From positions 33,515 through 66,724 of the forward strand of contig JAHDHK010000002.1 in the NCBI GenBank assembly GCA_020631335.1: 33,210 nucleotides of DNA, written 5' to 3'. Made by a program: the position numbers and the translations under genes. Positions 8,148 to 16,460 of this stretch are shown here, in pieces. The first letter of the stretch is position 1. The number at the start of each line of letters is the position of its first letter. This DNA comes from Chromatiales bacterium. GTDB lineage: Bacteria > Pseudomonadota > Gammaproteobacteria > Granulosicoccales > Granulosicoccaceae. The notes under the pieces were generated by a model. It ran no database searches and was not told the origin of the DNA. It saw only the letters and a program-made list of their open reading frames with translations.

Positions 8148-9236
8148 ATGATGAAACTACCAGTCCCTGTTCTGCTTTTCACACTCATATCGTTTCTATG
8201 GCTTAGTCAGCCCTCCGGCGCTGCTGCCGAAGACACAGTAGCACGGTACCGTGTACTGGATGCCAGGATCGATTCGCTTGCGGAAGACGGGGAGTTGAGC
8301 GGTGCGTTTTTGTATTCGCGAAAAGGCAAAATATTGTATGAGAAAGCGGTGGGCTTACTGCACCCGCATTCCGGTGGCGCAATCCTGCCGACATCGTCGT
8401 TTAACCTGGCATCTGTGTCGAAACATTTTACGGCGGTTGTAGTGATGTTGCTGCAACACAAGGGAAAGCTTGAGTACGACAAACCTGTCAGCGGGTACTT
8501 GCCGAAGTTTCCTTATCGCGATATTACCGTCAGGCATCTGCTCAACCATACATCGGGACTGAGCGATTACATGGCGCTGGTGAATAACGTCTGGGAGGGG
8601 GATCTATTCACCAATCAATCGCTGGTGGAGCTTTATCATACTCATAAACCTCCGCTTGAGTTTGCCCCGGGTAGCCGGTTTTCCTATAGCAATACCGGGT
8701 ACGTTTTTCTGGCAGCAATTGTAGAGGCAGTTTCCAATGGATCGCTTGAGCAATTCATGGACACCGAACTGTTTTCTCCGTTGTCTATGAAAGATTCCGG
8801 TGTATTCAATTTGTTGTCTGACCCTGGCCGATTCAAAAGCAGAGTGTTCGGTCAGCATGCCGGTGAATTAAATGATCTGAACTTTCTGGATGGCGGTAGC
8901 GGCGATGGTGCTGTTTATTCTTCGGTTCGTGACCTGCTTACCTGGCACAATGCGTTAACAGAAGGGCGGGTATTGCCGCTGTCAGCGCTGCAGGAAGCAT
9001 TCAAACCGGCAGTACTTTCTGATGGAAAGCTGTCGTACTACGGCTTCGGGTGGCAGTTGTATAAAGATAAACCACACATCATGGAACACGACGGCGCCTG
9101 GGTTGGTTTTAATACCTATATGATCAGAAACACTCAAACTGATTCATTGTTGGTATTGCTCACCAATGATTCCGGCGGTGTGGGTGTCGACGAGCTAATT
9201 AACCGATTCTTTAAAATTGCAAAGCCGGATTTTTGA
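8148..9236 (+). CDS. Exported serine hydrolase, beta-lactamase/class C (PBP4*-like) family
   Basis: This is a periplasmic serine hydrolase of the PF00144 fold, which includes class C beta-lactamases, D-alanyl-D-alanine peptidases and esterases. The 362 residues start with a signal peptide (about 1-27, ending SGAAA). The catalytic set is complete: SVSK at 89-92 (SxxK, nucleophile Ser89), YSN at 180-182 (YxN) and HDG at 314-316 (HxG). The segments LLNHTSGLSDY and PGSRFSYSNTGY are typical of the broad esterase/peptidase group, so antibiotic resistance should not be assumed. Two ATG codons stand in tandem at 8148 and 8151. It is followed by a separate promoter, so it is probably monocistronic. 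The substrate is unknown. Confidence 0.9.
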   Translation: MMKLPVPVLLFTLISFLWLSQPSGAAAEDTVARYRVLDARIDSLAEDGELSGAFLYSRKGKILYEKAVGLLHPHSGGAILPTSSFNLASVSKHFTAVVVMLLQHKGKLEYDKPVSGYLPKFPYRDITVRHLLNHTSGLSDYMALVNNVWEGDLFTNQSLVELYHTHKPPLEFAPGSRFSYSNTGYVFLAAIVEAVSNGSLEQFMDTELFSPLSMKDSGVFNLLSDPGRFKSRVFGQHAGELNDLNFLDGGSGDGAVYSSVRDLLTWHNALTEGRVLPLSALQEAFKPAVLSDGKLSYYGFGWQLYKDKPHIMEHDGAWVGFNTYMIRNTQTDSLLVLLTNDSGGVGVDELINRFFKIAKPDF

Positions 9237-9244
9237 TGCTGTTG

Positions 9245-9273
9245 TTGACATACATGCGCTATGCGTTTGTAAA
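9245..9273 (+). promoter_or_regulatory. Candidate sigma70 promoter
   Basis: A perfect -35 box TTGACA (9245-9250) is followed after exactly 17 bases by TGTAAA (9268-9273), which matches four of six positions of the -10 consensus. It lies just past the serine hydrolase stop and about 150 bases before the small membrane ORF, the only plus-strand candidate it could serve. Confidence 0.45.
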
Positions 9274-9425
9274 TTAAAATATTTGCGGTGAATAACGCTG
9301 GCTTAAAGCATTGTGCTTTTGAGGCAGGGCCGTGGCGGCAGTATGGCTTTGTGGTAACTGTCTTTGTGCCGTTAACGTAAACAACAGCACAGATGTGAAG
9401 CATGAAATAGTATAACTTGGGACGG

Positions 9426-9656
9426 ATGTATACCGCGTTCTTCTATCTGCTTGCCCGTATAAATTTCGGGCTCCATTTCTCGCTGATTCTTGCCGGCATT
9501 GTGTTCGTGCATGTCGCAGCCTATCTGCTTTATGCCGCGATAGCCCCGATTGTCGGGTGTGTTCTGGCGTTTTTTGGATTCGCCTGCTATGCCATCGGCA
9601 ACAGTCGGCCACTGCTGAAACCTGTTAATGTCCGTCAAAGCAGCGCACTCTTCTAG
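9426..9656 (+). CDS. Candidate small membrane protein, two hydrophobic segments
   Basis: This is an ORF of about 76 residues of unknown family. It has a short start (MYTAFFYLLARINF), a hydrophobic segment LHFSLILAGIVFVHVAAYLLYAAI, a second one PIVGCVLAFFGFACYAIG, and a polar tail ending SSALF. Two closely spaced helices would make a small inner-membrane hairpin protein. Support comes from the strongly hydrophobic composition and a good promoter about 150 bases upstream. Against it are the lack of a well-spaced ribosome site and overlapping open frames on the other strand. A TTG three codons upstream is an alternative start. Its stop is immediately followed by a pentanucleotide repeat. Confidence 0.4.
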   Translation: MYTAFFYLLARINFGLHFSLILAGIVFVHVAAYLLYAAIAPIVGCVLAFFGFACYAIGNSRPLLKPVNVRQSSALF

Positions 9657-9660
9657 GCAG

Positions 9661-9690
9661 TTCAGTTCAGTTCAGTTCAGTTCAATTCAA
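9661..9690. repeat. Pentanucleotide tandem repeat (TTCAG x4, TTCAA x2)
   Basis: Six head-to-tail five-base units are seen: four TTCAG and two TTCAA. They begin four bases after the stop of the small membrane ORF and lie between it and the convergent MFS gene. Such tracts can change length by slipped-strand mispairing. Here the tract is outside both coding regions, so a coding phase switch is not evident. Confidence 0.8.
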
Positions 9691-9747
9691 TGGCTGCAGT
9701 AGCGGGTGACGCAACCCGCACATACGCTGTGCAGACGTTACTATGAG

Positions 9748-11337
9748 TTACAGGGTCTGCCGGTCAAGCAGGCGTCTGATTTTCGGTGGTTCTGTTCCCC
9801 TGTGCAGTGCATAGAGTTCGGCTGAAATGCCCGAATCAGAAATTGTACTGCGTTGATTGTGCCTGATGTACTCAACCCAGGTGGCGACGTAGTATTTTTC
9901 TGTCCAGATATTCGGCTGCTCCAGATCCCGCAGCAAAGACCAGCGTCTTGCACCGTCTCTGATACGAACCCTTCTTTGCTGCGCCATGGCGCGGTGAAAT
10001 ACCGGTATGTCCTCTTCTGCAATATCAAACTCAACCGTGATCATGATCGGGCCGGTGCGCTGCTTTAATTGAACGGCCAGAGTCGGTTCGATAAATTCGT
10101 TTAACGGTTCAAGGTTGAGTCGGTCATATTCGGGAAGCGGCAATTTGTACCCGATCAGTGCGCCGACGATTAAGGCAGCAGCTGAGGCCACCAGTGCCAG
10201 TTGCAGCCCCTGTGATTCAGCGAGCAGCCCCCAGAGCCAGCTGCCTGCGACCATGCCAAAGGCGTTACTCATCATATAAAACGAAAGTGCGCGCCCGACT
10301 ACCCACCTGGGTGTTGAAAGCTGCAGTGACACGTTTAATAAAGAATTAGTTGTCATCCAGCACGCACCGCAAAGTAACAGTGCAAGTCCGGACAAACTCT
10401 TGCTGTGGCCTGTAGACAACAACAAAATGCCCAGTGCCATAAAGACAAAAGCACCCCGGACAATGGTTTCGGTATTGAATCTGGCGCGCGTACTGGCATT
10501 GGTTAGTGCGCCGATCACCGCCCCCACACCGAAGCAACCCAGTAAAATGCCGTAAGTAGAAGCGCTGCCTGACAACAGATCTTTGGCTACCAGTGGCAAG
10601 AGCGCCAATACCGATACAGCAGTCAGGCCGAACATAAACCCGCGCAGAATAATTCGCAGCAGATTGGGTGAGAGTCCCACATAGCGAATGCCGGCGGTCG
10701 CCGCCTGAGTAAAAGGTTCTCTGGGCAGTGTGTTGTCCAGTGGTGGTCTCTTCCATAGCAGCAGTACCAGAATCAGGGCAACGTAACTGATGGAATTAAA
10801 TGCAAAGGCTGCGGCTGCCCCTGCGATCACAATGATAAAACCGCCGAGCGCAGGGCCGATGCTGCGCATCAAATTAAATGACATACTGTTGGCCATGACG
10901 GCGGCGGGGACTTGTTCTCTTGGAACAATATCTCCGATTGATGCCTGCCACGACGGGTTGTGCAACGCTGCACCACAGCCGATTAAAAATGTAAACGTGA
11001 GCAGCATCCAAGGGGTGAGCATGCCCAGCCAGGTTGCCAGTGTCAGTCCGACCGACACCGTCAGCATCAGTACTTGCGCCACCAGCATAATACGTCTGCG
11101 GTCGTAGTTATCGGCAAGTACGCCTGCCAGCAGAGACAGCGCCATAATCGGCAGCGTTGTCGAAGCGGTGACGAGTGCCACCATCTGTTCGGAGCTGGTG
11201 AGCGTTGTCATTGTCCAGCCGGCGGCCACCGCTTGCACAAGACTGCCCAGATTCGACAACAATGTTGCCAGCCACAATGACCTGAATATCGGTGAGCCGA
11301 ACGGCGCAAAGGCGTTGAGGCCGGTAGGTTTAGGCAT
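9748..11337 (-). CDS. MFS exporter of the MFS_3 (EntS-like) family with C-terminal cytoplasmic domain
   Basis: This is a proton-driven membrane exporter. About 529 residues comprise twelve hydrophobic segments (roughly 15-410) and a soluble tail of about 115 residues. The N-terminal half carries the MFS loop motif in the form GVLADNYDRRRIM and the family text GPALGGFIIVIAG. The tail, beginning GPIMITVEFDIAEEDIPVFHRAMAQ and continuing RRVRIRDGARRWSLLRDLEQPNIW...ATWVEYIRHNQR, is the appendage typical of MFS_3 transporters and resembles a ferredoxin-like monooxygenase (ABM-like) fold. I choose the ATG at 11337 (MPKPTGLNAFAPF); an upstream in-frame ATG at 11400 adds 21 residues. Relatives export siderophores, macrolides and other small molecules; the substrate here is unknown. 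The gene diverges from the CoA-transferase operon. Confidence 0.9.
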   Translation of the reverse strand: MPKPTGLNAFAPFGSPIFRSLWLATLLSNLGSLVQAVAAGWTMTTLTSSEQMVALVTASTTLPIMALSLLAGVLADNYDRRRIMLVAQVLMLTVSVGLTLATWLGMLTPWMLLTFTFLIGCGAALHNPSWQASIGDIVPREQVPAAVMANSMSFNLMRSIGPALGGFIIVIAGAAAAFAFNSISYVALILVLLLWKRPPLDNTLPREPFTQAATAGIRYVGLSPNLLRIILRGFMFGLTAVSVLALLPLVAKDLLSGSASTYGILLGCFGVGAVIGALTNASTRARFNTETIVRGAFVFMALGILLLSTGHSKSLSGLALLLCGACWMTTNSLLNVSLQLSTPRWVVGRALSFYMMSNAFGMVAGSWLWGLLAESQGLQLALVASAAALIVGALIGYKLPLPEYDRLNLEPLNEFIEPTLAVQLKQRTGPIMITVEFDIAEEDIPVFHRAMAQQRRVRIRDGARRWSLLRDLEQPNIWTEKYYVATWVEYIRHNQRSTISDSGISAELYALHRGTEPPKIRRLLDRQTL

Positions 11338-11725
11338 TGTGAACCAGAGTGAGAGGAGCTGAAAGATCGACAGCCGACTAGTGTGAACCGGGAAGTGCAC
11401 TACTACAAGCGCAATACCGAATAACTTTGTGTCATTTTAGGGCTGCATTTGCGCAGCCGGTGAGTCTGAGTTGCATAGCGCACCGCGCGTAGTGCTTTAC
11501 GACGCTCCGGTGCTGCAGGCAGCAATCGCAGATTGCAGCAAAGACAGATGGCAGTAATGACGGGCACAACAATAGTCTATTTTTTATTGTGTACCCTTTG
11601 TCGAGAGTGAAAGGGGCTAACGCGTTTGCGGCTATTGAGCGGCTTTGTGGTGCATGTTCTAATTGCCGCACTCACTTTTTATTATCGGCCGGTTTCGGGT
11701 CGGTGCTATTCACAGGCAATATACT
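11338..11725. promoter_or_regulatory. Divergent control region with two palindromes
   Basis: The space between the MFS exporter and the CoA-transferase operon is about 390 bases. It contains a perfect inverted repeat GCAATC-gca-GATTGC (11522-11536) and an imperfect 35-bp inverted repeat (11562-11596) with GGGCACAACAATA pairing, but for one bulge and one mismatch, with TATTGTGTACCC. Both look like possible repressor sites for the two flanking genes. No regulator gene is adjacent. No -35/-10 pair could be fixed with confidence. Confidence 0.4.
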
Positions 11726-12928
11726 ATGGCAGGCCCGCTCGAAGGCGTCAGGGTAGTCGATCTTACCTCAATGATTTCCGGTCCGCTGGCTACCATGATG
11801 CTGGCCGACCAGGGGGCGGATGTAATAAAAGTGGAGTCCCCGCACGGTGATCACTCCAGGCGCGTTGCCACTCGCCGTGGCGGGTTTTCAGCTTCTTTTT
11901 TAAACAATAATCGCAATAAACGTTCTGTCGTCATCGATCTGAAAAAACCGGCGGGGCTTGAAGCACTCAAAAAGGTAGTAGCGAGTGCTGATGTGTTTAT
12001 TCAAAATTTTCGACCGGGTGTTGCGGAACGTATCGGTGTTGGCGAAGAGGCTCTGCGAGCAGTAACGCCCGGACTAATCTATGTGTCTGTATGTGGTTTT
12101 GGTTTCGAGGGGCCGTACGCGCAGAAACCGGTTTTCGATCCGCTGATTCAGGCAGTGTCCGGGCTGACTACGGTGCAGGCCGGGTCGGACGATGCACGTC
12201 CACGGCTGGTGAGGACCATCGTACCGGATAAAGTCACCGCTATTCAGACATCGCAGGCAATAACCTCAGCGCTGTACTCCACCCTGAAAACCGGCAAGGG
12301 CCAACACATTAAAGTGTCAATGCTCGATACCGTCGCCTTCTTTCTGTGGAGCTCGGATATGGGCGGGCACACGTTCGTTGGCGATGAACTCGAACATGAA
12401 ACCGCTCAGTCATACATTGATCTGGTTTATGAAACCATTGATGGTTACATCAGTGTTGCGGTAGTGGCAGATAAAGACTGGCGCGGTGTATCCGCTGCGC
12501 TTGATCGTCCCGATTTCCTTACCGATGAACGATTCAAAACGGCAGCACTGAGAGAAGAAAACAAAGATGCCCGAACCCGTCTCACACAAGAGGCACTGCT
12601 CAACTTCAAAAGCGGGGATGCAATAGCCAGGCTGGAACAGCAGGATGTTCCCTGTGCACCTGTATTAACCCGTAAAGAAATGATTCGCCATCCACAAATT
12701 GAAGCCAATCAAACGCTGCTCAGCTACCCGCATCCACAGGCCGGAGAATTGCGCCAGGCACGGCAGCCGGCGGTGTTTTCTTCGGCACCGTTCACTGAGC
12801 CACGTCCTGCACCGTTATTGGGCGAGCACACTGAGGTGGTGTTAAAGGACGCAGGTTACAGTGCTGCGGAGCTGCAGCAGCTCATGCAGGAAAACGCCAT
12901 CTATTGTCATGGGAAATCGAATGATTGA
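11726..12928 (+). CDS. CoA-transferase family III (CaiB/BaiF)
   Basis: This enzyme transfers CoA between carboxylic acids, acting as an interlaced dimer in the cytoplasm. It has 400 residues, the usual family length. It opens MAGPLEGVRVVDLTSMISGP, continues LADQGADVIKVESP (CoA-binding region) and NRNKRSVVIDLK, and has the catalytic aspartate in VFDPLIQAVSG (Asp138). The C-terminal HPQIEANQTL and APLLGEHTEVVL are also standard. The ATG at 11726 is chosen because the family begins there; the frame is open further upstream to 11663 without family similarity. It is the first gene of a three-gene operon: its stop overlaps the start of the glutathione transferase gene. The acid substrate is not predictable from sequence. 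Confidence 0.93.
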   Translation: MAGPLEGVRVVDLTSMISGPLATMMLADQGADVIKVESPHGDHSRRVATRRGGFSASFLNNNRNKRSVVIDLKKPAGLEALKKVVASADVFIQNFRPGVAERIGVGEEALRAVTPGLIYVSVCGFGFEGPYAQKPVFDPLIQAVSGLTTVQAGSDDARPRLVRTIVPDKVTAIQTSQAITSALYSTLKTGKGQHIKVSMLDTVAFFLWSSDMGGHTFVGDELEHETAQSYIDLVYETIDGYISVAVVADKDWRGVSAALDRPDFLTDERFKTAALREENKDARTRLTQEALLNFKSGDAIARLEQQDVPCAPVLTRKEMIRHPQIEANQTLLSYPHPQAGELRQARQPAVFSSAPFTEPRPAPLLGEHTEVVLKDAGYSAAELQQLMQENAIYCHGKSND

Positions 12929-13622
12929 TCTTTACTACTGGCCGACGCCAAACGGCTGGAAAGTCTCCATTGCACTGGAAGAACTGGCACTGGAATACAA
13001 CACCATACCCGTAGAAATCGGTGCAGGAGATCAGTTCAAAGATGATTTTCTTGCGATCAGCCCCAACGCAAAAATGCCGGCAATTGTAGATCATAACGTC
13101 AAAGGTGAGCCGGTGAGTGTTTTCGAATCCGGTGCAATATTGTTCTACCTGGCCAACAAGACCGGCAAGCTGATACCGCAAAGTGAACGTGGCAGAAAAG
13201 AAACGCTGGAGTGGTTGTTCTGGCAGACTGCCAATCAGGGGCCGCTGGCCGGGCAGCTCAGTCACTTTGTTAACTATGCGCCGGAAGGTCAGGAATACGC
13301 CCTTCAACGTTACAAGGGTGAGTATCAGCGTAATCTGGCCGTGCTCGAAAGAAGGCTCTCTGATCGGGACTATCTCCTTGGAGAGTACTCCATAGCAGAT
13401 ATCATTTCTTTTCCCTGGGTACTTATTGCAAAGCCTTTAACCGTCGCGCTCGATGACTTTCCGCATGTCAGCGCCTGGCGTGGCAGAATCAAGGAGCGTC
13501 CTGCGGTGAGGCGGGGCGTCGATTTGTTAAAAGACCGGCAGAATCGAGGTCAGCACAATGCTCAGAACAACAAAGTGTTGTTCAATCAGGGTGCTGAGCA
13601 CTTTCTGCGTGGCAAAAGCTAA
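12921..13622 (+). CDS. yfcG: Glutathione transferase of the Nu class, YfcG/YghU-like disulfide-bond oxidoreductase
   Basis: This is a glutathione-dependent enzyme of the Nu class; E. coli YfcG reduces small disulfides and binds two molecules of glutathione. About 233 residues start MIDLYYWPTPNGWK, with Thr9 and Asn11 at the positions important in YfcG. Further marks are LAISPNAKMPAIVDH (cis-proline loop), VFESGAILFYLANKTG (glutathione-binding Glu-Ser), and the helical domain LEWLFWQTANQGPLAGQ followed by YSIADI. The C-terminus is longer than that of YfcG by about 15 residues. The ATG at 12921 overlaps the last eight bases of the CoA-transferase gene, so translation is probably coupled; an ATG at 12909 is also in frame. 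The symbol is given by strong family likeness; orthology is not proven. Confidence 0.88.
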   Translation: MIDLYYWPTPNGWKVSIALEELALEYNTIPVEIGAGDQFKDDFLAISPNAKMPAIVDHNVKGEPVSVFESGAILFYLANKTGKLIPQSERGRKETLEWLFWQTANQGPLAGQLSHFVNYAPEGQEYALQRYKGEYQRNLAVLERRLSDRDYLLGEYSIADIISFPWVLIAKPLTVALDDFPHVSAWRGRIKERPAVRRGVDLLKDRQNRGQHNAQNNKVLFNQGAEHFLRGKS

Positions 13623-13665
13623 CAGCCAACTGTACTGCTCAGTCAATTTTAACGACAGGTCAATC

Positions 13666-14061
13666 ATGTCACTTCCAACGTTTCATATGGTCGATGCAGC
13701 GCCGCAGCCGGTGGCGACGTTTTCACACGCATCAGAAATAGATGGCTGGGTGTTTTTAACCGGTCAAATGCCTACCTGGCCCGGTGAACCCGAACGTCCT
13801 CTGCCCGAAGGAATTGAAGCGCAGACACACCGTGTGATGAAAAACCTCATACTGGTGCTGGAAGGTCTGGAGCTCGGCATTGTCAATGTGGTGCAGGCGC
13901 GAGCATACATTACCCACTTCGAGCGCGACTACGCGGCAATGAATAACGTCTATCAAAGTTACTTTGCCCCCGGCAAGCTGCCTGCGCGAACCTGTATCGG
14001 TGTTACCGGTCTGGCGGTGGGTGCACTGGTTGAAATCGATTTTGTCGCACGTCGCCCTTAG
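13666..14061 (+). CDS. RidA/YjgF/UK114-family protein (Rid deaminase-like)
   Basis: RidA proteins are trimeric enzymes that hydrolyse reactive enamine/imine intermediates; some relatives act on other aminated or acylated compounds. The 131 residues follow the family from SEIDGWVFLTGQMPTWP through THRVMKNLILVLEGLEL and YFAPGKLPARTCIGVTGLAVGALVEIDFVA. The substrate-gripping arginine is Arg108 in PARTC, and the acidic residue is Glu124 in VEIDFVA, as in active RidA enzymes. The ATG at 13666 has a CAGG six bases upstream. It lies 43 bases after the glutathione transferase gene and is the third gene of that operon. The cluster suggests that it detoxifies or processes an intermediate of the same catabolic route, which is inference. 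Confidence 0.9.
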   Translation: MSLPTFHMVDAAPQPVATFSHASEIDGWVFLTGQMPTWPGEPERPLPEGIEAQTHRVMKNLILVLEGLELGIVNVVQARAYITHFERDYAAMNNVYQSYFAPGKLPARTCIGVTGLAVGALVEIDFVARRP

Positions 14062-14252
14062 GCGGACACAGCAACAGGAACAGATGGCGCAATCGTCGCG
14101 CATGTTCTGGTGTTTAGTCGTGGAGTCCGGTGAGCAACGGTATAAACATATTTGCACCGGTATGATGCAAAATTGGCAGTACCACCTCTGGCAGGTGGCT
14201 GATACTCTAAAAGCGTAGTAAAGATCTTCCTCCAGAGATCGTTGGTCGGAAG

Positions 14253-14292
14253 CAGCGTCGCCGGACAGGGTCAGCCGGCGGCGCTGACTTTT
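14253..14292 (+). terminator. Probable rho-independent terminator of the CoA-transferase operon
   Basis: A 12-bp GC-rich stem (14253-14264 with 14275-14286, one G-T wobble, ten-base loop) is followed by AC and a four-T run. It lies about 190 bases after the RidA stop. A smaller hairpin CCACCT/AGGTGG (14182-14198) precedes it. Confidence 0.55.
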
Positions 14293-14364
14293 AGAATGCT
14301 AGTATTGCAAAAATTTTGTGTTTGGTTACGTGGTTTGGTTGTATTTGAATGGAACTCACGCACG

Positions 14365-14601
14365 ATGGCAAGTTATCACCTGGTTTTACCTGGAAGCATA
14401 CGGACAGGGAAGTCTTCTAACAAAGAAGAACCGAATGGGCGTCCGCATAGCAGTAAATCGCTGTGGAACTCAATTGCTGGTTACTACCGTGCGTTTAGTG
14501 AAATAAACGACTATGTGCGAAGTCTGCAACTTCTGATCGAAGAAGCGGAAACACGCGCAAAGAAACCCTGGTACCAACGCCTTCCGGATGATCCTGTCTG
14601 A
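14365..14601 (+). CDS. Hypothetical small protein
   Basis: This is a 78-residue open frame of no recognised family. The first half is polar (MASYHLVLPG, then many Ser, Asn and Lys residues). The second half could form an amphipathic helix: SIAGYYRAFSEINDYVRSLQ followed by LLIEEAETRAKKPWYQRLP. It lies after the probable terminator of the preceding operon and converges on the large ABC operon. There is no well-placed ribosome site (a GGA stands about 11 bases upstream). An overlapping minus-strand frame exists but looks less protein-like. Confidence 0.35.
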   Translation: MASYHLVLPGSIRTGKSSNKEEPNGRPHSSKSLWNSIAGYYRAFSEINDYVRSLQLLIEEAETRAKKPWYQRLPDDPV

Positions 14602-14813
14602 CAGTCCGGCCGGTTAAATTATTCGCTGCTTTGTTGTGTTGTACCAAAAGTTGTCTTGAGCCGGGGGCGATGGGCCGGGATGTAACGCCGGATTTCCTTC
14701 CAGCATTGAATAGGCACACTACTATTTTTATAAATGCTGCCCAATGGCATTTAGTGCTACACACATAGCATATTCGCTAATATTGACTTGTCGCCTGATG
14801 AAACAAACCCGGG

Positions 14814-16460
14814 CTAAACCTGTGATGCCTGAGGTCGCCAGTCTTTACCCGGTACGGCGTTAAGCAGTTCACGGGTGTATTCATGTTCTGCTTGTTTGAA
14901 CAGTGTTGAGGTTGGCCCCATCTCTACAATGTTGCCCAGGCGCATCACAGCAATGCGATCACACACCTGCGCCGCTACGCGAAGATCATGGGTAATAAAA
15001 ATCATTGAAAGTTGCAACCGTTCCCGGATGTCGGCCAGTAGCTGGAGAATTTGCGCCTGAATGGATACATCAAGTGCGGATACCGGCTCATCAGCTACCA
15101 GAATTTCAGGGTCCATGGCCAGCGCTCTGGCAATGCCGATCCGTTGCCGCTGACCACCGGAAAACTCGTGTGGAAAACGATCAAAAGCGCGATCATCAAG
15201 CCCGACAAGGTTTAACATTTCGCGCGCACGTCGTTCGGCATCGGCTGCATCTGCACCGAGTATGCGCGGACCATCAGCGATAATTCGACCGACTTTGGTT
15301 CGTGGGTTCAGCGATGCAAAAGGATCTTGAAACACCATTTGAATTTTTGAGCGGTATGGTCGCATTTCTGCACGGTTTAACGGTCGCAAATCAACACCGT
15401 TGTAAACGATAGAGCCTTCTTCTGCATTGATCAGGCGAACAATGCAGCGCGCCAGTGTCGACTTGCCGGAACCGGATTCACCCACAACGCCGAGTGTCTC
15501 CCCTTTGTGTAATGAAATATCGACACTTTGCGCAGCGTGCACCACACGTGCTTTTGCACCGAAGCCAAACCAGCCACCACCGCTTGAGTAAGTTTTGGTC
15601 AGCTTGTTGACTGCCAGTTCCTGTTGTTCCGAAATTGCCCGCACCGCCGGTGGCACCAGACTCGGAACCGCTTTCATCAGCGATTGCGTGTAAGGGTGTT
15701 GCGGATTGTTCAGTACTTGATGCGTGGTGCCGATTTCCACTATTTTTCCGTGCTGCATCACAGCCACACGGTCTGCAATGTCGGCAACCACACCGAAGTC
15801 GTGGGTAATGAACAGCACACCGGTGTCGTGGCTTTGCTGCAGTTCTTTAATCAGTTTTAGAATCTGCGCCTGCGTGGTGACATCCAGTGCAGTGGTTGGC
15901 TCGTCGGCGATAAGTATTTTGGGTTCCATCGCCAGTGCCATAGCAATCATGGCACGTTGTCTTTGTCCGCCGGAAAGCTCGTGCGGATAGGACGAAATTA
16001 TCTGCTCCGGGTCGGGCAGATGGACACTGGCAATCAAATGAATAGCACGTTCACGGCGATCACGCTTTTTGATTTTGGTATGAAACCGAATGACCTCGTC
16101 AATCTGTTTTCCGATAGTCATCACCGGATTCAGCGCCGTCATTGGCTCCTGAAATATCATTGATATTTCCCCGCCACGGATTTCCCGAAGCCGGCTCTCT
16201 TTTGCAGTGGTCAGCTCCTCACCGTTGAATTCGATTTTTCCTTTGTCCACATGTACATGTGGTGCCGGCAGGATGCCCATAATCGCACGCGCAGTGATCG
16301 ACTTGCCCGAGCCTGACTCTCCGACAACACACAGGATTTCGTTATTGTTCAGCGTATAGCTGACGTCTTCTACCGCGTGAGATCGTTCCGCGCCGGCGGG
16401 GAGCTTCACATAAAGATTGTTTATTTCAAGCAGCGGTGCTGTCGCAGAAGATGTATTCAT
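14814..16460 (-). CDS. Peptide/opine-type ABC transporter, fused double ATP-binding protein (DppD-DppF type)
   Basis: This cytoplasmic ATPase powers the importer encoded just upstream. Its 548 residues hold two complete nucleotide-binding domains. Domain 1 has Walker A GESGSGKS (47-54), signature LSGGQ (162-166) and Walker B ILIADEP (182-188). Domain 2 has GESGSGKS (327-334), signature FSGGQ (433-437) and ILVADEP. Each domain ends with the oligopeptide-transporter C-terminal region containing HPYT or HEYT, as in DppD and DppF. Fusion of the two subunits in one chain is known from GsiA/YejF-type systems. The start ATG at 16460 overlaps the stop of the DppC-like gene by four bases (ATGA), indicating coupled translation. 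It is the last gene of the operon. Confidence 0.95.
   Translation of the reverse strand: MNTSSATAPLLEINNLYVKLPAGAERSHAVEDVSYTLNNNEILCVVGESGSGKSITARAIMGILPAPHVHVDKGKIEFNGEELTTAKESRLREIRGGEISMIFQEPMTALNPVMTIGKQIDEVIRFHTKIKKRDRRERAIHLIASVHLPDPEQIISSYPHELSGGQRQRAMIAMALAMEPKILIADEPTTALDVTTQAQILKLIKELQQSHDTGVLFITHDFGVVADIADRVAVMQHGKIVEIGTTHQVLNNPQHPYTQSLMKAVPSLVPPAVRAISEQQELAVNKLTKTYSSGGGWFGFGAKARVVHAAQSVDISLHKGETLGVVGESGSGKSTLARCIVRLINAEEGSIVYNGVDLRPLNRAEMRPYRSKIQMVFQDPFASLNPRTKVGRIIADGPRILGADAADAERRAREMLNLVGLDDRAFDRFPHEFSGGQRQRIGIARALAMDPEILVADEPVSALDVSIQAQILQLLADIRERLQLSMIFITHDLRVAAQVCDRIAVMRLGNIVEMGPTSTLFKQAEHEYTRELLNAVPGKDWRPQASQV

Noticed and set aside
8148-9236. Reading the serine hydrolase as an AmpC antibiotic-resistance gene
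   Set aside because: The SxxK, YxN and HxG motifs are shared by esterases and peptidases of the same fold, and the HxG sequence HDG is not the KTG of true class C beta-lactamases.
9274-9638. Two overlapping minus-strand frames opposite the small membrane ORF
   Set aside because: Their composition is rich in Arg, His, Gln and Cys, typical of antisense shadows, and the promoter points the other way.
14495-14764. An 89-residue minus-strand frame between the hypothetical ORF and the ABC operon
   Set aside because: It partly overlaps the plus-strand hypothetical gene, starts in a region without ribosome site and has no family-like segment.
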